DNA of 64,000 nt, from the NCBI GenBank assembly GCA_009193035.1, contig SWDT01000020.1, forward strand, positions 393,472 through 457,471, written 5' to 3'. Below are positions 20,629 to 31,800 of the stretch, piece after piece. The stretch comes from Halicephalobus mephisto (taxonomy: Eukaryota > Nematoda > Chromadorea > Rhabditida > Panagrolaimidae). Numbering within the stretch: the first letter of the stretch is position 1; each line of letters opens with the position of its first letter. The position numbers were made by a program, and so were the translations under genes. The notes under the pieces were generated by a model that had not been told where the DNA came from, did no database searches, and was given only the letters and a program-made list of their open reading frames with translations.

Positions 20629-23628
20629 ATGGATTTCCTTTCTCAAGAAGAAAACTCCTGGTTATTGTCTTTGAAAAAAATTTCTGGTTCTAAAATAGCA
20701 GAATCTGAATTGACGTCGAATTACTGTAGGAATCCGTACAATCTTCTTCGATGGATGTACGCCTACGAGGGCGATCTGGAATCATCCTCGAAGAAGCTTA
20801 ATCGACATCTGAGAATCCGGGAAATCCTGGATTTGGACAACATTGAATGCTTCGACGAAAACAACGGATTAGACGAAGAAGCAGACAACTACGCCCCCTG
20901 GAACGTCATCGGAAGGGTACGTTTTATGGTTTACTGTACTCACAAAAAACCCTAACTTTTGGTCCAGTAACAAATGCAAATCGTCACTATTCTGTTTTAA
21001 TTTTCGTCACAAATGTCAAATATGAAAAATGTGATGATTGTGCCACATTTCGCAATTTTTATACAACCAAAAATTACACTTTTTTGTGCAATAAATTGGC
21101 GAAATGTTTCAAATATTATAGATTGGCGAAATGTCGCTAATGCTATAGATTGAGGAAATGTTCCTATTACTATAGATTGGCGAAATTTACTTATTACTAT
21201 AGATTGGCGAAATGTCCCTAATATCATAGATTGGCGAAATGTTCCTATTACTATAGATTGGCGAAATGTCTCTAATGCTATAGATTGGCGAAATTTTCTT
21301 ATTACTATAGATTGGCGAAATGTCCCTAATATCATAGATTGGCGAAATGTTCCTATTACTATAGATTGGCGAAATGTCCCTAATGCTATAGATTGGCGAA
21401 ATGTTCTTATTACTAAACCAAAAATGTAACTTTTGGTACAGTAACAAGTGTAAATCGTCACTATTATTTTTTAATTTTCGTCACAAAAGTCAAATATTCA
21501 CGAAATATGCGACGATTGTGTTCATTTTTGTCATATTTTGTAATTTTTACGGAACTAAAAATTTCGTTTTTTGTATGTAGTTATTTATTGAATTCAGATA
21601 AGTCAAGAAGACAACAGAATTCTCATCATCGAACAATCTGGAAAATTCGATCTTCAAAAAATGATGAAATCGATCAGAATAACCCCCTTCATGCTGAACA
21701 GATTCAGAAACATGGAGAAAGTTCTGAATCAAATCGGACTTCAGGAGAAACGGGACGGCCGGATGTCCAGTGCCGTCCTCGTGATCGACCTGGAGGGCCT
21801 GAGTTTCCAGCCTAATCTCATCGGGTTCATCAGTGGTGAGTGTATTCAAAAATCCACAATATTATAAAAATCAAAAATAATTAATTTTACAAATTTTTAA
21901 AATTCAGAATTTCAAAAAAAATTAAGTTTCTATTATATTCTAGAGATACTTATAAAACTTCAGAAATTTCTACAAAATTGTATTCATAATATTATAAAAA
22001 TCAAAAATAATTAATTTTACAAATTTTCTCAAAAAAAATTTTTAAAATTCAGAATTTCAAAAAAATTTAAGTTTTTATTAGATTCTAGAGATATTTATAA
22101 AATTTTATAAAACTTCAAAAATTTCTACAAAATTGTATTCATAATATCATAAAAATCAAAAATAATTAATTTTACAAATTTTCTCAAAACAAATTTCTTT
22201 AAAAATTTCTAAAATTCAGAATTTCAGAAGAATTTAAGTTTTTATTAGATTCTGGAAGATTCTAGAAATACTTATAGGATTCTAGAAATATTTATAAAAT
22301 TTTATAAAACTTCAAAAATTTCTACAAAATTTTATTCATAATATTGTAAAAATCAAAAATAATTAATTTACAAAATTTTCTCGAGATGAATTTCTGGAAT
22401 TTTTTACAAACTTAGAATTTCTGATTTTAGATGATTTTCAAAATTTTTACGAGATTTTAATAAATTTTCAAAAATTTCAAAATTTTTGAATTTCCTAAGT
22501 TTCGGGAAATTCTATATTTTTAATAAAATATTGGATTAAATTTGACATTTTAGGACCTTATCGGATTCTCTGGGGAACCCTAATCGAGCAGTACCCCTAC
22601 TTGATCAGCCAAATTCTGGTCGTGAACACCCCTACTTTCATGAGTGTCTTGTGGAACGCCTGTTCTGCCTTCATCCCGGCTGAATACAAAGTTTGTTTTT
22701 TATTTGACATATTTAAATCATAGTATTGGAATATTAAATTGTCACAAAATTGCAGGATTTTTCTAAAAAGTTATGAAATTTAGGTAAAGAAAGCGCGTCA
22801 ATTTGCCAAATTTACCATTTTTTGGTTTTCACTCGCTCTTGTACGCGAATTCAAAAATTTCGAAATTTATCATAATATTATAAAAATAAAAGTTTTGCGG
22901 AGTTTTAGAATACTCTAAAAAGTTATAAAATTTAAGTAAAAAAGAAAAGAAAGCGTGAATTGAGGAGAGCACGTCGATTTGCCAAATTTACCATTTTTTA
23001 GTTTTCACTCGCTCTTGCGCGCGAATTCAAAAATTCCAAAAAATTACATATCGATTTTTAATGTTTTATATTTAAATACTTGGAAAATTTCTTCCAGAAG
23101 AAAATCCAATTCCTCGGGAATGACTGGAAAAACGAAATCACTTCTTTCCTGCCTGCCTCGTGTCTGCCCCGGATGTACTCTGGAACCCTGTGTGACACCG
23201 TGATCAAGTCCCCGAGCCCGTGCGAAGTCGCCATTCCCAAAGCAGAACTCGCTTTCGACGAGGTCCTTCTGGAGTCCGTGATCGTGCCCGCGGGGGGATT
23301 CGTGGTCCATACTTTCCATTTTAATCAAGACGACGAAGTGGAATTTTTCATGAAACACGACCAAGAATTTACGATGAATATTTTCTTCGATGAATTCAGG
23401 AGATCGGTTCAGAACCCGGAGAAGGACCTGGAGGACATGACGGAGATGTACGCCGGGTGCGAGCGGCCCGGGATCCCGACCCTGGACCACTGGAAGTGGC
23501 GGGTTCCCAGGACCGGGTTCTACTACGCCATATACGGCAACGAGAAGGCCTGGATAATGTCGGTCAACTTCAAGTACCAAATCTTCCGGAGCCAGGCCGG
23601 GATGAAGATCAAAGTCAACCCTTTATAA
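20629..23628 (+). CDS. CRAL-TRIO (SEC14) and GOLD domain protein
   Basis: Four exons: 20629-20916, 21598-21835, 22554-22690 and 23098-23628. Phases agree throughout and give 397 residues. Residues about 85-250 are a SEC14/CRAL-TRIO lipid-binding domain: the strand VLVIDLEGLSF, the segment YPYLISQILVVNTPTFMSVLWNA and the exit motif FLPASCLPRMYSG. Residues about 275-390 form a GOLD beta-sandwich ending WKWRVPRTGFYYAIYG...WIMSVNFKYQIF. SEC14-GOLD proteins carry phosphoinositides, sterols or tocopherol-like lipids between membranes. C. elegans has several such proteins (the ctg group); I cannot say which is the orthologue. It is divergent from zyx-1 and converges on the gene at 23668 with a 39-bp gap. 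Intron 1 carries two mobile-element copies and a 27-bp array; intron 3 carries a dispersed repeat. Confidence 0.88.
20941..21088. mobile_element. ~150-bp MITE-like element, copy 1
   Basis: Starts CACAAAAAAC-CTAACTTTTGGTCCAGTAACAA and ends with its reverse complement (...ACCAAAAATTACACTTTTTTGTG). Central motif TGCCACATTTCGCAATT. Same family as copies at 21417, 52990, 59757 and 59984. No coding capacity. The size and long terminal inverted repeats suit a non-autonomous DNA transposon. Confidence 0.85.
21096..21417. repeat. 27-bp minisatellite (TATAGATTGGCGAAATGT core)
   Basis: About twelve units of 27 bp. TTGGC landmarks fall at 21096, 21123, 21177, 21204, 21231, 21258, 21285, 21312, 21339, 21366 and 21393. 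It lies exactly between two copies of the MITE-like element, and its core TTGGCGAAATGT is the reverse complement of the element's inner ACATTTCGC(C)AA. Because 27 is a multiple of 3, long false reading frames appear on the minus strand. Confidence 0.92.
21417..21574. mobile_element. ~150-bp MITE-like element, copy 2
   Basis: Starts in CCAAAAATGTAACTTTTGGTACAGTAACAA and ends GGAACTAAAAATTTCGTTTTTTGT. The left end is altered where it meets the 27-bp array. The interior (AAATCGTCACTATTATTTTT, TCGTCACAAAAGTCAAATATTC) is clearly the same as the other copies. Confidence 0.82.
21850..22553. repeat. AT-rich intron 2 with degenerate ~180-bp tandem units
   Basis: Intron of the SEC14/GOLD gene. Three diverged units share TTCATAATATTATAAAAATC, AAAAATAATTAATTTTAC and AAGTTTTTATTAGATTCT. 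No other content. Confidence 0.65.
22752..23050. repeat. Dispersed repeat copy B (GCGAGTCGATTTGCC family)
   Basis: Fills most of intron 3 of the SEC14/GOLD gene. It matches 4851-5149 in the same orientation over about 300 bp with roughly 90% identity by eye, including AAAGAAAGCGCGTC, GAATTGAGGAGAGC and TTCCAAAAAATTACATATC. It consists of two ~145-bp half-units. Confidence 0.88.
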
Positions 23629-23667
23629 AAATTCTGAAATTAATTATTCACATTTTAAAAATCATTT

Positions 23668-23913
23668 TTAATCATCTTTTTTACAACAAGAATCCGCTTC
23701 AGATCGAGGAAATCCAGCATCAACCGAGTCATTTTTTTCTGTTTCTTGTTTGTCTGCCGCACCTCGTTGTTTGGGAAGCGGACAAGTCGGGTAAAGCCAT
23801 GCGTCCACCTTCGCTTTCCACGTTTCTGGAACGAATCTGAGCACAATCGGCTGGATAAACTTGACATAGATAGCTAACAGGATCGGCAAAATAATGCACG
23901 GAACACAAACCAT
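23668..23913 (-). CDS. C18orf32/UPF0729 family small membrane protein
   Basis: An 81-residue protein in one exon. It begins MVCVPCIILPILLAIYVKF, a short hydrophobic segment with the paired cysteines of the C18orf32 (UPF0729) family, continues with PIVLRFVPETW, and ends in a charged Lys/Asp tail (CCKKDD). The family is short (about 75-80 residues), conserved across animals, and associated with ER and lipid droplets. An acceptor, TTTTCCAG, lies 8 nt upstream of the ATG (AG at 23922-23923), fitting a trans-spliced or cis-spliced 5' UTR. It converges on the SEC14/GOLD gene with 39 bp between stop codons. Confidence 0.85.
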   Translation of the reverse strand: MVCVPCIILPILLAIYVKFIQPIVLRFVPETWKAKVDAWLYPTCPLPKQRGAADKQETEKNDSVDAGFPRSEADSCCKKDD

Positions 23914-23923
23914 TGTATCTCCT

Positions 23924-24450
23924 GGAAAATAAATTATTCATATATGAAAATCGCAGAAAACGCGTGACAAACACACATATTAACATCATTGTAGATTTAA
24001 AAAATCAAATTTAATCGAAAATTTAAATTTTTCTAAAATCATCTTCCTCCAAAAAATGATGATTTATATATGAACCCCACGAACAACACAGATCATGCAT
24101 ATAGTAACGTCATCATTAGATAACAAAAAAAAATAAAATTTAATTCGTAAAATTTTATTTTTAAAAATAACGCGCGAAAAATACATGATTCATATATCAA
24201 CTTGATCAAAGACATGTACCTAATATATATATCAGCACTGTTATAGATAAAAAAACAAGAAATAAAAGAACTTTACTGATAAAAATCCAACCTTTTGTAA
24301 ATCAATAATTTCTCATGGAAAATAAATTATTCATATATGAAAATCGTAAAAAACACGTGGTCAGTACATCCGACAATGTGATTATTAAATGGAAATATAA
24401 AAAATGACGGAATTTTAGGTATAAAATCGGGATTTTCACAAGGAATCACG
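23924..24450. repeat. Divergent intergenic region with TTCATATATGAA-centred units
   Basis: About four 120-130-bp units, each with ATTCATATATGAA or ATATATCA. The first and last are closest (AAATAAATTATTCATATATG, AAAATCG at 23930 and 24317). It lies between the C18orf32-like gene (minus) and the plus-strand genes and may act as a shared promoter. Confidence 0.6.
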
Positions 24451-24621
24451 ATGTCGTTTCCCAGGCAGGGACCATTTTTTCCAAAAAAGAAGCTTCAGTG
24501 TTCCCCGTTGCCTGGAAGAAAATGTCCTGCGTTCCCTGAAAAAATTGTTTTACTTGGTTTCTTTCTTGCTTGTGACACGGGATTTAATTTTTGCTTACTT
24601 GTGAAGCCACATTATCGATAA
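24451..24621 (+). CDS. Small 56-residue ORF with one hydrophobic segment
   Basis: ATG at 24451, 15 nt after an acceptor-like TTTTCACAAG, opens 56 codons (MSFPRQGPFFPKKK...PGRKCPAFPEKIVLLGFFLA...CLLVKPHYR) and ends 4 nt before the next gene's ATG. The layout, a basic N-terminus, a PG/PF stretch, one membrane-length hydrophobic segment and a basic tail, is vaguely like small respiratory-chain subunits such as COX7C. The likeness is too weak to name it. It could equally be an upstream ORF of the 24626 gene or chance. Confidence 0.25.
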   Translation: MSFPRQGPFFPKKKLQCSPLPGRKCPAFPEKIVLLGFFLACDTGFNFCLLVKPHYR

Positions 24622-24625
24622 AATT

Positions 24626-25736
24626 ATGGCGACGAGGAAGAAGAATTTGCTGGTCGGAGGTCCTAAGAAGTAAGTTTTAATTTTTCCGATATATGGATTT
24701 TTGAGTTCCAGATCGACGGCGGTTCCTGGTTCTTCTGTCGTGAGTAATTTTAAAAACTTCATATATGAATTTTGTGTTTCAGCCGTCATCTAGTTTAAGT
24801 ACAGGTTCCTTGGGTGCTGGTTCGTCGAAGAAAACCAAACAGAAGAAAATTGACTCGTTTTTCGATTCCGATGATGTTCCATTTTCTGAACCTCCGTCGA
24901 AGAAGCAGAAATCGTCCAATTCTAGTCCAGTAACAAGAACTAGTCCCAGGAAGTTGAGTGCAAGTCAGTTAGTGTCAGAAACGGTAAATCTGTCTCCTCA
25001 AAGAACGTCCCCAAGAAAAAAACAAAAGGAAAGACCGACCACGCCGGTTCCAGAATCCCAGCTGAAGGACTCCAGACGTTCGATAGCCATCAGCCAGATT
25101 AGCGACGTCCTGAACGACTCCATTCCAGAGGAGGATGACGGTACTATGGAAACCGATCCGGAAACTCGGGTAAGTTTTTTGATTTCTCAACAAACGAAGC
25201 AACCTGGCTCCGCTGGATGTTAAGATTTCTTGGACATTTTACTACTTCCATATATAATTACCAATCTTCAGAGACGAGTAGAAAGCTCTATACCCTATCC
25301 GTCACAATTCAGACAGTTTTAGACATATCTAGGTTGAATATGACCCTAAAGCATTAATTACGAAATAGTGCAAAATTACGAAATCACTATCAGAAAAATA
25401 AAAACTTTAGGTCACTTTAGTTTCTAGAATCCTCATCGAAATAACTTTGTAAAAAAGTCCATGTAGTTTTTAACATGAAATTTAACTTTTTAAATTTAGA
25501 CCGGATCGAAGAGAAGATCGAGCAAGATCCTCGACGAAGCCATGAATCAAGTGAAGAAAATGAAAATTGAAGCTCAATTCAACGAAACAGATGCCATCAA
25601 TTTAAAGTATACAGTATCTATTAGGACTTCTCAACCTCCAGGAAAGCAATTTAGAAAACAAAAAGCCGTTTTCGGAGATTCCACTCAACGGATCAGCTCT
25701 CAACAGATGATCATTTACGATAATAAAAATCCGTAG
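24626..25736 (+). CDS. Unrecognised nuclear-type protein with an N-terminal PIP-box
   Basis: Four exons: 24626-24669, 24712-24739, 24783-25169 and 25500-25736. All splice phases agree and give 231 residues. I do not recognise the family. Visible features: the PCNA-interacting peptide consensus QxxIxxFF as Q44-KKIDS-F50-F51 preceded by basic residues (SKKTK) and followed by acidic ones (DSDD); two basic PRK/KKQK clusters of nuclear-localisation type; several SP/TP sites; and a charged C-terminal part (GSKRRSSKILDEAMNQVKKM) that may be a short helix. The PIP-box suggests binding to the PCNA clamp at replication or repair sites. The introns are short (42, 43 and 330 bp). It converges on the sugar transporter 115 bp further on. 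The likeliest alternative is a fast-evolving member of a known replication or repair family. Confidence 0.78.
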
Positions 25737-25850
25737 AATTTTCTCTAGATATAGATCCATTTCCCGGTATGTTGTTTTATGTCAATTAAAAATTTATTTC
25801 AATCAAAAATTGCACATTTAAAAACCCAAAAAATTTCGTTACTTAAAGCC

Positions 25851-27353
25851 TCAAGGAGCGTCCAATAACCCCCTTTTTTCGACAGGTCTGACAGTGATCA
25901 GCCTAGAAGTCGGTTTAGCTTTGGTTCTGAATGTGACATAAGTGTACAAAATAGATCCCATAACGCTGATGTTAACTCCGATGAAGTTGGTCCAAGTGAA
26001 TATGTAGTCGCCACTGGACACCATTCCTACGTAGGTGACGAAGAGGTTTTTTATAGGTCCAACACACGTAGTTGTCAAGGCAGAATTGTAATGAGTACAA
26101 GTTACAAGAGAATAATTTAAAATAAATCCACAAATAGAGCTTAAAATAAAACAAAAAATAACAGAAGGAGTGAAATATCCATCTGCGACGTATTCTTTGA
26201 CCAATGTTGTGTCATCATTGAAAGTTACTAGTAGTAGTGTTGGAAATAACATAAAAAGTGAATTATAGTACAGTAATCCCCATTTACCTAATTCTTTATT
26301 TTGGAGAGTTTTTTTAACGTAAACTCCGTTGGCAGCAGTGCAAATATTGTTGATCATAATCAAGAGATAGCCGTAGGCATCAAATGCCAGATCGTTTCTG
26401 TAATAAATTCAATAAAAAAAATAAAAAACAGATTTTTAAATTACTTTTGAAATTATAAAAATTAAAGCAATTTTAAGAAAATTTGTTTTTTGATTTTTTG
26501 AAAATTCAAAAATTTTATTTTCAAAGTTTTGGAGAATTTTAACTATTTTAAATTTTTAATATTAGAATTTTTTGGAAAATTTTAATTTATTTTAAATTTC
26601 AAAATTTTAATTATTTTAAATTTCAAAATTTCGAAAAAGTTTAATTTATTTTAGATTTCAAAATTTCGAAAAAGTTTAATTTATTTTAAATTTCAAAATT
26701 TCGAAAAATTTTAATTATTTTAAATTTCAAAAAACTTACAAAGCAGCTATGAAAGCCCCGAAAATCATCAAAAAAACACTCATTTTGACGGAAAATGGAG
26801 GAGCTGTTCTCAGAATCAAGTACTCCAAAACCATCGTCAAAAAAATCGAGAATCTTCTCAATACAGTAAACATTGGAAGATTAATTTTCTGAGTTCCACC
26901 GAGTCCAGAAACAAGATTGAAAACAAAAAATAACGGCAAAGGAAAAATCTAAAAAATTTTAAATTAAACGAATTTTTAAAAATTTCAAATAAAATTAAAT
27001 TTAAAAAGAAATTTTAAATAAAATAAATTTTTTAAAAAATTTCAAATAAATTTAAATTTAAAAAGAAATTTTAAATAAATTTAATTTTTGAAAATTTTTG
27101 AATTAAAAAAACCAACCTTTCGAGGGATTGAACTGTCCAATTTTGGAAATGATATTATTTTTAGTTTTTCTGCCACAAACAAAGTAATTACTGTAACTAA
27201 CATTTGTCCTACTCCAACCCATAGAAACGATGGAAATCGCATATTTGTTAGTAAAATTTTGTTCACAAAAACAATCATAATCGAAGAGAAGCCATAGAAT
27301 ACTGCAGATAGAATTTTTGGTAAGGAACCGGCATTTGAAGGATCAACAGTCAT
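25851..27353 (-). CDS. sqv-7: UDP-sugar transporter, SLC35D/SQV-7 type
   Basis: Three exons: 27117-27353, 26740-26948 and 25851-26397. Phases agree and give 330 residues. It has around ten hydrophobic segments and the SLC35D signatures in order: YGFSSIMIVFVNKILLT near residue 20, NLPMFTVLRRFSIFLTM in exon 2, NDLAFDAYGYLLIMINNICTAANG, LGKWGLLYYNSLFML, and near the end YNSALTTTCVGPIKN and YIFTWTNFIGVNISVMGS. These proteins exchange UDP-GlcA, UDP-GlcNAc/GalNAc or UDP-Gal for UMP across Golgi/ER membranes. In C. elegans, SQV-7 supplies UDP-sugars for chondroitin and heparan sulfate, needed for vulval morphogenesis and cytokinesis. An acceptor TTTCAG lies 12 nt before the ATG. The SQV-7 call is by family; a paralogue is possible. 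Confidence 0.85.
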
Positions 27354-28810
27354 CTCGAAGGAATACTGAAAGATTACCGCTACCGTATAAACCCGTTCTT
27401 GTTGGAAATATTTAAACTAAAAACAATAAAATTATTCGAAATTTAAAATAAAAAATAATTCAAAATTACTCAAAATTTAAAATAATAAAAAGTAAAAAAA
27501 ATTTAAAATAATTAAAATTAATAAAATTTAAAATTATTTGAAAATAAAAATAAAAAAATTTAAAATTATTCGAAATTTAAAATAATATAAAGTAAAAATA
27601 TTCTTAAAAAGTAATTTAAAATATTTAAAATTGAGAATAATTAAAATAATTAAAAACAAACTTTACGAAATTGTCTCGACACGAATGTTTTAGAAATTTT
27701 TTGAATTATTAAAATTTTTGGTTTTAAAGATTTTTATTAAATTCCAAAATTCCAATAATTTTAAAAAATTACAAAAAATAAAAAAATCATAAAAACTATA
27801 AAAATTTTGTAAAATAAAAAATAAACTTTTTAAAGAATTTTGAAAAATAAAAAATAATTTTTTTAAAGAATTTCGAAAAATAAAAAGTAAATTTTTTAAA
27901 AGAATTTTGAAAAATTAAAAGTAAATTTTTACAGAATTTTGAAAAATAAAAAATTAAAAAACAATAAAATTACAAAAAACAGATATCAAGGTTCACAACC
28001 ACTTATCCAAAATCACAATTTTCAATTTTTTTAAAATTTACATTTATTGCACCAAAAATCTACAAGATATTTGAGCTTTAACCGGATTTTAAAAATAAAA
28101 TTGAAAAAAAAATAAATTTTTAATAAGAAAGACAAAAATTTCAGGCTAAGTTATCAATAGAGATATTTCCCAGACATTTTCACAAATATTTGATTTTTTA
28201 GAAAAACCCGGAGTAATTTTTCATGGCAACAGATATTCCAAATTATAAAATTATAAAAAAAAACAAAAACGGGCATTTTTATGAAAATTGTCTAAAAAAA
28301 TTTAAATTTAGAAAAAAAGTAAAATTTTTTAAAAAATTTTAAATTTAAAAAAAAAGTAAAATTTAAAAGAAAATTTTAAATTTAAAAAAAAAGTAAAATT
28401 TAAAAGAAAATTTAAATTAAAAAAAAGTAAAATTTAAAAGAAAATCTAAATTTAAAAAAAAAGTAAAATTTTCAAAAAAATTTTAAATTTTAAAATTCTT
28501 AGGAAATATGATTTAAAAAAATAAAAATTTTTAAAGGTTTCTAAAAATTTTTGAATTTTTGAAATTATCTGAAAATTTTCAAGTTTCAAAATTTTTGAAT
28601 TTTCGAAAAATTCGAATATTTTAGAAACCTAGATAAAATTTTAAGATTTTCAGAAAATAAAAATTAGATAAATAAGTCATTGATGTCATCTAGAATTAAA
28701 TAAATCCAGTTTTTAGAGGAAATCAAGTGAAATTTTCGTTTTTGACACAAAAACCAGAAAAATACTAAAAATCTAATTTTTTGATTTTATCTTTCATGAC
28801 GAATTTTCAC
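27354..28810. other. AT-rich region between DENND5 and the sugar transporter
   Basis: About 1.5 kb, almost all A/T low complexity with repeats such as AAAAAAAAGTAAAATTTAAAAG (28300-28480) and AAAATAAAAAATAAACTTTT (27800-27960). It holds the DENND5 3' UTR and the upstream region of the transporter gene. A more complex patch at 28000-28220 shows no coding frame. Confidence 0.55.
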
Positions 28811-31800
28811 TTATATATCAATTCCATGAGTTAAGGATTTTTCTAAAATAAAATTAAATTCGTTCAAAGACGCCAAAAGTTTCGACAAATAAGACACATG
28901 TGACGGTTGTCTCACGAACGCTTCCTCGATGTACATGTTCGTCGTCACGGGGGTCCAAACCATCAAAGGCAACAAACTCGCCAAAATGTGATCCCTAATT
29001 GTTAGAAGAATAAAAACATGAAATTTTCCTTCTTTTCCAACTACAGTATTACTTCTGATAATTTTGACCAACTGTGAAGCAAAAACAATCAACGACTGTC
29101 GTTCTTTTCCAATCCTGTTCCATTCAGAGTGTCCAATAAACGTCGAAAACCAAACAAATACTTTTTCTGAAAAAATCAATATTAATAAAAATGCAGAAAA
29201 GATAAAAATTTTCATAAAATATTTTAAAAATCGTAAAAAATAAATTTAAAACTTTTTTTATTTAAAAAAAATAAAATTAATTTTCATAAAATATTTTAAA
29301 AATCGTAAAAAATAAAATTATATTTCATAAAATATTTTAAAAATCGTAAAAAATAAAATTAAAACTTTTTTTATTTTAAAAAAAATAAAATTAATTTTCA
29401 TAAAATATTTTTAAAATCGTAAAAAATAAATTTAAAACTTTTTTTATTTAAAAAAAATAAAATTAATTTTCATAAAATATTTTTAAAATCGTAAAAAATT
29501 AATTTTCATAAAATATTTTTAAATTAAAAAATTTCGGAAAAATCAATTTCACTAAAATTCAAAAAAAATATTTTTTTTAAAATTAGCATTGATATTTTCT
29601 AAATTGATTTTTAAAAAACTATTAATTTTAATAAATTTTTTAAATCAATTTAGAAAATATTAATTTAAACAAAATCGAAAAACTATTTTTTTTAAATATT
29701 AATTTTAATAAATTTAGAAAATATTAATTTTAACAAAATCCAAAAAATATTAATTTTAATAAATTTTAATCAATTTAGAAAATGTTTAATTTTAACAAAA
29801 TCGAAAAAATATTTTTTTTAATAAATTTTAAAATCGATTTAAAAAAAGTTTAATTTAAACAAAATCCAAAAAATATTTTTTAAAAATATTAATTTTAATC
29901 AATTTTAAAAAATTTAATTTAAACAAAATCGAAAAACTATTAATTTTAATAAATTTTTTTTAAATCAATTTAGAAAATATTAATTTAAACAAAATCTAGA
30001 AAAATCAATAAAGAAAAGCTGAAAAAACAAACCTATGTAATCCCATGGATATAATTTTTGAAACAAATTATAGAAATCTTTTTTTCTTCCGTGAGAAAAC
30101 ACTTGTTCCAAAATAGAAACAAGACCGTTTTCGCCACACAACAACGGGGTCAATGAAGCTCCACCACCAGAAAAATTAGAATCCGTCAAGAAATGTTTCA
30201 TCAGAGCGTTTACGGCCACACCCAGATTGTGATGGATATCACTTATGGCTGAATTAGATCCATCTGGGATTTGGGGATTTCTAGTGACACTTGGTGATCT
30301 TTTACGTCTTGCCAAACTTTGTGTAGAATAAAAATTTTGATTTAATTTTGTCGAAGATCCAGAAAAAACGGATATCGGACTTTCTGGTCTCGATATTAAT
30401 CCACTGAACATGGTTCCGGATGAACCTTCATCTTCCGGAGTATCCCTCGGCAGAACTTCAGCCACAAGCAACCTTTCCAAAGCCCCATCATCGACTCCTT
30501 TCCCGAACCATCTGCCACAGCTGAAGCGGAACGTCTGTCCAGTGATGTTATTCCGGATCAAAATCTAAAAATTTTTTTTTAAATATTAGTCTAAAAAAAT
30601 CCTTAAAAACCTAAAAATTCATAAAAATCTAAAAATTTTATAAACCAATTTCAATATTAATTTCCAAAAATCATAGAATCCTAAAAGATTCAATAAGAAT
30701 TATAAAAATTTAACAATCTATTAATAAATTTTGTAAATTTCTAAAACCATAGAAATCTTCAAAAAATATTACAAAATAAAAATTTTTTTATTTTCGACTA
30801 GATTCTATAAGATTCTGAAAATTTCCAAAAATCATGGAATCCTAAGAGATTCAATAAGAATTATAAAAATTTAACAATCTATCAATAAATTATATAAATT
30901 TCTAAAACCATAGAATCCTTTAAAAACTATTACAAAGTAAATAAAAATTTTTTATTTTCGACTAGATTCTATAAGATTCTGAAAATTTCTAAAATCAAAA
31001 ATCTTCAAAAAATATTACGAAATAAAATTTTTTAATTTTCAACTAGATTTTGAAAATTTTTAAAAATTCTAAAATCTCAGATATTTAAAAAAAAATCATA
31101 AAAATCCCTAAAATTAATACTAAATTTTCGAATTCAGAATCTTCTGAAAAATCTTTAGAAATTTAAAAATCCAAATTCTGTAAAATTTTAAAAAATCAAA
31201 ATTTTAAAAAACTTACATAATCTAAGAACCATTTTGATGGATTTATATTTTTTTGATTAAAATTGTGGCCAATTCTCAAAGTCGATAAAATTCCCAAATT
31301 TTTATGCTGAAAAAATTTAATTAATTTTTTTTTTAAAATTAAAACTTACATCAAACATAAATTGTAATGAATTAGGAGGCAAATTTATAATTGAAGTATT
31401 ACCCAGAGATCCGGTAATCATGATCCAGACAGATGCAGAGGCAAATCTGTCGATTCCAGCCACAAGAAGTACTTCATATTGCATTTTAGTCGCGATAAAA
31501 GTGTTTGTAAAACACGAAAAATCAACCGCATTCAACGACAGAATATGATACAGAAATTGTTCTCGTTCATCTTCTGATCGAAGAAAAGCATATCGACGGT
31601 ATAGTTTCCTAAAAATAAAAATTTTTAAAAATATTAAAAATATTAAAATTATTTAAAAAGTCAAAAATATTTTTAAAAAATTATTTAAAAAAATAAAAAT
31701 TTTGAATATTAAAAATATTAAAATTACTTAAAAAGTCGGAAATATTTTTAAAAAATGAAAAATTCTAAAAAATTAAAATTAATAAAGAAACTTAAAATTA

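Noticed and set aside
21096..21417. Regular 27-bp repeats resembling a CRISPR array
   Set aside because: The repeats are contiguous with no unique spacers and lie in an intron of a eukaryotic gene.
20997..21461. Long minus-strand ORFs (FRQSIVIGTFRQS and ISPIYSNRN repeats)
   Set aside because: Produced by the 27-bp array, whose length is a multiple of three; no other sign of coding.
24595..24789. Minus-strand 64-codon ORF ending FFFLVAIILSIMWLHK
   Set aside because: It is the complement of well-spliced plus-strand exons and introns of the PIP-box gene.
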